24,909 bases of DNA from a virus: IMG/VR virus record IMGVR_UViG_3300006802_000518, positions 1 to 24,909 of that record; one strand, written 5' to 3'. Positions 22,212-24,909 of this stretch are shown here, piece after piece. Each line of letters starts with the position of its first letter. Position 1 is the stretch's first letter. The notes beneath the pieces are model-generated. The model searched no databases. It was not told the DNA's origin and was given only the letters and a program-made list of their open reading frames with translations. Both the position numbers and the translations under genes were made by a program.

Positions 22212-24719
22212 ATGAACTATTTAGAACTTGGACTCAACTGTATTGCCGTTAATGAAAATAAAAGGGCGATTTTCCCTTGGAAAGACTACCAAAGCAGAAT
22301 GATAACAAAGGCGGAGTTTGACATGCAGATGTCAGACCCAAAGACGAAAGGAGTCGCTGTGATTTGTGGATCTGTGAGTGGAGGACTTGAAGTAATTGAC
22401 ATTGACACTAAATACCAGACATATGACTTATGGGAGAAAATTAAGACGAGATTACTTGAAGGAATATATGCTAAACTACATATCGTCAAGACTCGAAATG
22501 GAGGATATCATTTATACTATAGATGCGAGGTGGTTGAAGGCAACACTAAGCTTGCTAACAGACCAGCAAGTGCAGAAGAAATTAAAGCAAATCCACACCT
22601 TAAGGCTCTCACAATCATTGAAACAAGAGGTGAAGCTGGCTATGTCGTTGCTCCGCCTACAGAAGGTTATGAAGTCATCCAGACAAGTGGTATACCAGTG
22701 CTTAGTGTCGAGGAAAGGGAACATCTCATGGAAGTTATGCGATCGTTCAACGAAGTGGTCGAGGAAGAGATCGTTGAAGCAGCGCATCGACCTTCACCAA
22801 AAGAGTACGGCATCTCGCCGTTCGATGAATACAACCAAAGAGGCGACATTGAAGCATTACTTACGAAACACGGCTGGAAAAAAGTGGGTAACGGCGGGGC
22901 GAGGGCTTACTATCTACGGCCAGGTGGGACATCATCCCATAGCGGGTCATATAATATGGAGATGGGGTTGTTCTCGGTCTTCAGCACAAACACTCCCTTC
23001 AAAGTTGGCAAAGGCTATCGACCAGCCTCCGTATATGCTATCTTAGAATGCAATGGTGATTTAAAGGCGGCGGCTCGGAAGTTGCTGGATGAAGGATATG
23101 GTGAGCGGAAGGGATTGAGCAGAGTTGACGCCGATTTGGTAAAGATGAAAGTAGAAGGGATTACCAATGAGGATTTGGTAAATTATTTGATCAATAGGAA
23201 AGATTACACAAAAGAGGAGGCTCACCTCAAGGTAAAGGAACTAAAAAAAAACTACGGTCCCGATTTGCGAACGTTCTGGGACGTTAAGTTTAAGAACAAA
23301 GAAGTCATACCCTCTATAAACCGTTATAAGCTACAAAAATTCCTCTCTGAGGTCGGAGGGTATAAATTATACTTCTATGACAATAACAGCCAAATTTATA
23401 GGCTTATACGCGTTAAGGATGGGTTTGTGGAAGAGAGTTCGAGTGAACATATTAAAAAGTTCATAAAGGGATATATTGATAGGTTGGATTCGAGTTTGGT
23501 GGATGGTGTTTCGCAGGAGAGTTTGCTTGAGTTGATATACCAAGGCAGTTCGATTTTATTCTCGGATGCTTTTTTTGAGTTTTTTGATCGGGCTGAGTTA
23601 AACTTTTTAAGTGATACAAAGAATGCTGCTTACTTTCCGTTTAAGAATGGAGTGGTAGAAGTTAAACAAGATGGAGTGAGGTTAAGGTCGTATGGTGAAA
23701 TGGACTCTGTTATTTGGAAGTCCCAGGTTATAGATCACCATATAGTTTTGGAGTCGGATCTTGACATGGATAAGGTAGAATATTGGAGGTTTTTGAAGTT
23801 TATAAGTGGTGAAGATGATGAGCGTCTTGTTTATGCTTGTGGACTGATTGGGTATTTGTTGCATAAGTACAAAGACCCAGCTCGGCCGTTTTCGGTGATA
23901 CTTTGCGAAGAGACTGAGAATGAAGCCAAAGGTGGCGGGACTGGTAAGGGCATTTTCGTGAAGGCTTTATCGTTTTTGAACAATACTGTGCGAGTGGATG
24001 GCAAGAACTTTAAGATTGATAAGAACTTTGCTTTTCAGAGGGTTGATTTGGATACGAGGATCTTGGCTATTGAGGATACGAGGAAGAACGTGGATTTCGA
24101 GGGATTTTATGCGATTATAACGGAAGGTATCACTGTAGAGAAGAAAAACAAGGACGAGCTGTTTATACCTTATAAGGATTCGCCTAAAGTGATGTTTACT
24201 ACAAATTATACGTTGCCTTCGAGTGGTAACCATGCTAAAAGGAGGCAGAAGGTGTTGGAGTTCGCACCATATTTTGGGCTTGATAAGACACCTGAGGATG
24301 AGTTTGGACATAAGCTATTTGACGATTGGGATAAGGATGAGTGGAATAGGTTTTATAATATGATGTTTGAGTGTGTCAGAGATTACCTGGAGAATGGGGT
24401 TATGGAGATGGAGAAATCAGACAAGCTGATTAGAAAGCAGATCAAAGTTCAGTTCGGGGAAGAGTTTTTGGAGTACCTGGTTGGGGTGCTGGAAGAGGGG
24501 GATGAAAATTGGATTTCTCAGGAGCAATTATACAACGATTTTTTGGCGATGGCAGGGTTCGAAAAGAAGGATTATTCGGTGAAGCGATTTTCAAAAGCAG
24601 TGGAAGAATCGTGTACCCTGATGGAAATATCGTGTACCCAGAAGAGAGAAAAGGCGTCCCAAAATCGAAAAGTTTACAAGTTTAGTAAGATAAAAGTAGA
24701 TGATGTTGAATTGTTCTAA
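22212..24719 (+). CDS. Primase-helicase: Prim-Pol domain plus SF3 helicase
   Basis: 835 residues. The N-terminal Prim-Pol (archaeo-eukaryotic primase) has motif I 'LEVIDIDT' (D63, D65), motif II 'RNGGYHLYYR' (H100) and motif III 'IIETRGEAGYVVAPP' (E137). A middle domain at about 195-305 ('YYLRPGGTSSHSG', 'FSVFSTNTPF', 'GYRPASVYAILECNGD') is typical of mobile-element primases. The SF3/D5-like helicase has Walker A 'GGGTGKG' (574-580), Walker B 'LAIED' (618-622) and sensor 'VMFTTNY' (660-666). A C-terminal helical region may be a winged helix. It lays primers and unwinds DNA to start replication. The iteron array lies just after the stop. Inverted iteron-like copies lie within its last 115 bases. 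Confidence 0.9.
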   Translation: MNYLELGLNCIAVNENKRAIFPWKDYQSRMITKAEFDMQMSDPKTKGVAVICGSVSGGLEVIDIDTKYQTYDLWEKIKTRLLEGIYAKLHIVKTRNGGYHLYYRCEVVEGNTKLANRPASAEEIKANPHLKALTIIETRGEAGYVVAPPTEGYEVIQTSGIPVLSVEEREHLMEVMRSFNEVVEEEIVEAAHRPSPKEYGISPFDEYNQRGDIEALLTKHGWKKVGNGGARAYYLRPGGTSSHSGSYNMEMGLFSVFSTNTPFKVGKGYRPASVYAILECNGDLKAAARKLLDEGYGERKGLSRVDADLVKMKVEGITNEDLVNYLINRKDYTKEEAHLKVKELKKNYGPDLRTFWDVKFKNKEVIPSINRYKLQKFLSEVGGYKLYFYDNNSQIYRLIRVKDGFVEESSSEHIKKFIKGYIDRLDSSLVDGVSQESLLELIYQGSSILFSDAFFEFFDRAELNFLSDTKNAAYFPFKNGVVEVKQDGVRLRSYGEMDSVIWKSQVIDHHIVLESDLDMDKVEYWRFLKFISGEDDERLVYACGLIGYLLHKYKDPARPFSVILCEETENEAKGGGTGKGIFVKALSFLNNTVRVDGKNFKIDKNFAFQRVDLDTRILAIEDTRKNVDFEGFYAIITEGITVEKKNKDELFIPYKDSPKVMFTTNYTLPSSGNHAKRRQKVLEFAPYFGLDKTPEDEFGHKLFDDWDKDEWNRFYNMMFECVRDYLENGVMEMEKSDKLIRKQIKVQFGEEFLEYLVGVLEEGDENWISQEQLYNDFLAMAGFEKKDYSVKRFSKAVEESCTLMEISCTQKREKASQNRKVYKFSKIKVDDVELF
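24606..24639. repeat. Two inverted iteron-like copies at the 3' end of the primase gene
   Basis: ATCGTGTACCC occurs at 24608-24618 and 24629-24639, 21 nt apart. Its reverse complement, GGGTACACGAT, differs by one base from the iteron GGTACGCGAT found downstream. The copies are in coding sequence and point opposite to the main array. Confidence 0.55.
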
Positions 24720-24746
24720 AGGTTTTTGTTGGACTTTGGGGTTTTT

Positions 24747-24853
24747 GGTACGCGATTTTTGGGTTTGGTACGCGATTTTTCGAAAAAGTACGCGATTTGG
24801 TACGCGATTTGTCGTTGATAATCAACGCGGTACGCGATGGACGCGATTTTTTT
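24747..24853. repeat. Iteron-like array, candidate replication origin
   Basis: Direct copies of GGTACGCGATTT start at 24747, 24767, 24787 (first base A), 24799 and 24829 (ending GATGG). A shortened copy, GGACGCGATTTTTTT, starts at 24839. Starts are spaced 20, 20, 12, 30 and about 10 nt. Copies 2 and 3 are joined by a perfect palindrome TTTTTCGAAAAA (24776-24787). The array follows the primase-helicase gene, as expected for an initiator-bound origin, with T-runs that could melt easily. Other uses (operator array, packaging or partition site) are possible. Confidence 0.7.
24813..24827. repeat. 15-nt palindrome inside the iteron array
   Basis: CGTTGAT-A-ATCAACG is a perfect 7-bp inverted repeat around a single A, between iteron copies 4 and 5. 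It could be a binding site for a dimeric protein or a cruciform. Confidence 0.6.
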
Positions 24854-24861
24854 CTACTTTT

Positions 24862-24909
24862 ATGTATGAGAAAAAAAATACAAATGAATCTGTGGGGGGA
24901 GGTAGAAAC
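24862..24909 (+). CDS. Possible start of a gene truncated by the window end
   Basis: After the iteron array an ATG at 24862 opens a frame (MYEKKNTNESVGGG...) and a second ATG at 24866 opens another (MRKKIQMNLWGEVE...); both run to the window end. The sequence is too short to choose between them, and neither product is recognised. The GGGGGGAGG at about 24894-24902 could also be the ribosome site of a gene starting just outside. Treat as a weak call. Confidence 0.3.
   Translation, partial: MYEKKNTNESVGGGRN

Noticed and set aside
22396-23046. A long (216-codon) open frame in another forward frame inside the primase-helicase gene
   Set aside because: The primase frame here has clear Prim-Pol motifs. 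The alternative product is Lys/Arg/Ser-rich without domain pattern, as expected of an overlapping shadow frame.
24747-24853. CRISPR array reading of the GTACGCGATT repeats
   Set aside because: Repeats are 10-14 nt with spacers of 0-20 nt, irregular spacing and no cas genes, so iterons fit better.
1-24909. tRNA genes, integrase, transposase or attachment sites
   Set aside because: No cloverleaf with CCA end, integrase or transposase motifs, or terminal duplications could be recognised by eye.

Overview
The window reads as about 25 kb of a tailed, siphovirus-like phage (or prophage) genome. Every supported gene lies on the + strand. The likely host is a member of the Bacteroidota. The DNA is AT-rich by eye, most genes lack strong Shine-Dalgarno sequences, and the one good promoter fits the Bacteroidota pattern (TTG, 21 nt, TAnnTTTG) instead of the E. 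coli type. No integrase, terminase or portal gene is inside the window, so lifestyle and genome ends cannot be read from it.

Layout. 1-262: C-terminus of an HK97-fold major capsid protein, closed by a strong intrinsic terminator. 316-1787: a class I methyltransferase and a GT4 glycosyltransferase inserted between capsid and connector genes. 1793-5947: neck and tail genes in canonical order (head-tail connector, HK97 gp10-like protein, tail terminator, major tail protein, G/GT tail-assembly chaperone with a -1 frameshift on A AAA AAG, tape measure). 5940-15494: tail tip and receptor-binding region, with a large tip protein, a second tube-like protein, a BppU-like protein, two repeat-rich fibres (the second ending in a self-cleaving S74 chaperone domain) and small accessory proteins. 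15491-17733: a translationally coupled lysis cassette (GH19 endolysin, predicted unimolecular spanin, DEDDy exonuclease with zinc ribbon, minimal HExxH protein, two-TM holin candidate).

17734-18039 is the only long non-coding gap. It holds two terminator-like hairpins, three inverted repeats, a perfect 14-bp palindrome and a Bacteroidota promoter. It separates late genes from the early/replication operon: XRE regulator, small membrane protein, SSB-like protein, RecB/Cas4-like nuclease, MazG-like protein, two small unknowns, SNF2-type helicase, an overlooked 55-aa membrane protein, VRR-NUC nuclease, and a Prim-Pol/SF3 primase-helicase.

The primase-helicase gene is followed by an iteron-like array of GGTACGCGATTT repeats with a 15-nt palindrome inside it. 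Two near-copies in the opposite orientation lie within the last ~115 bases of the primase gene. This is the best candidate for the replication origin and the most interesting non-coding signal here. Overall the window looks like a mostly canonical phage. Its noteworthy parts are the iteron array, the structured control region, the u-spanin architecture, the nuclease and peptidase inside the lysis cassette, and the methyltransferase-glycosyltransferase insertion.
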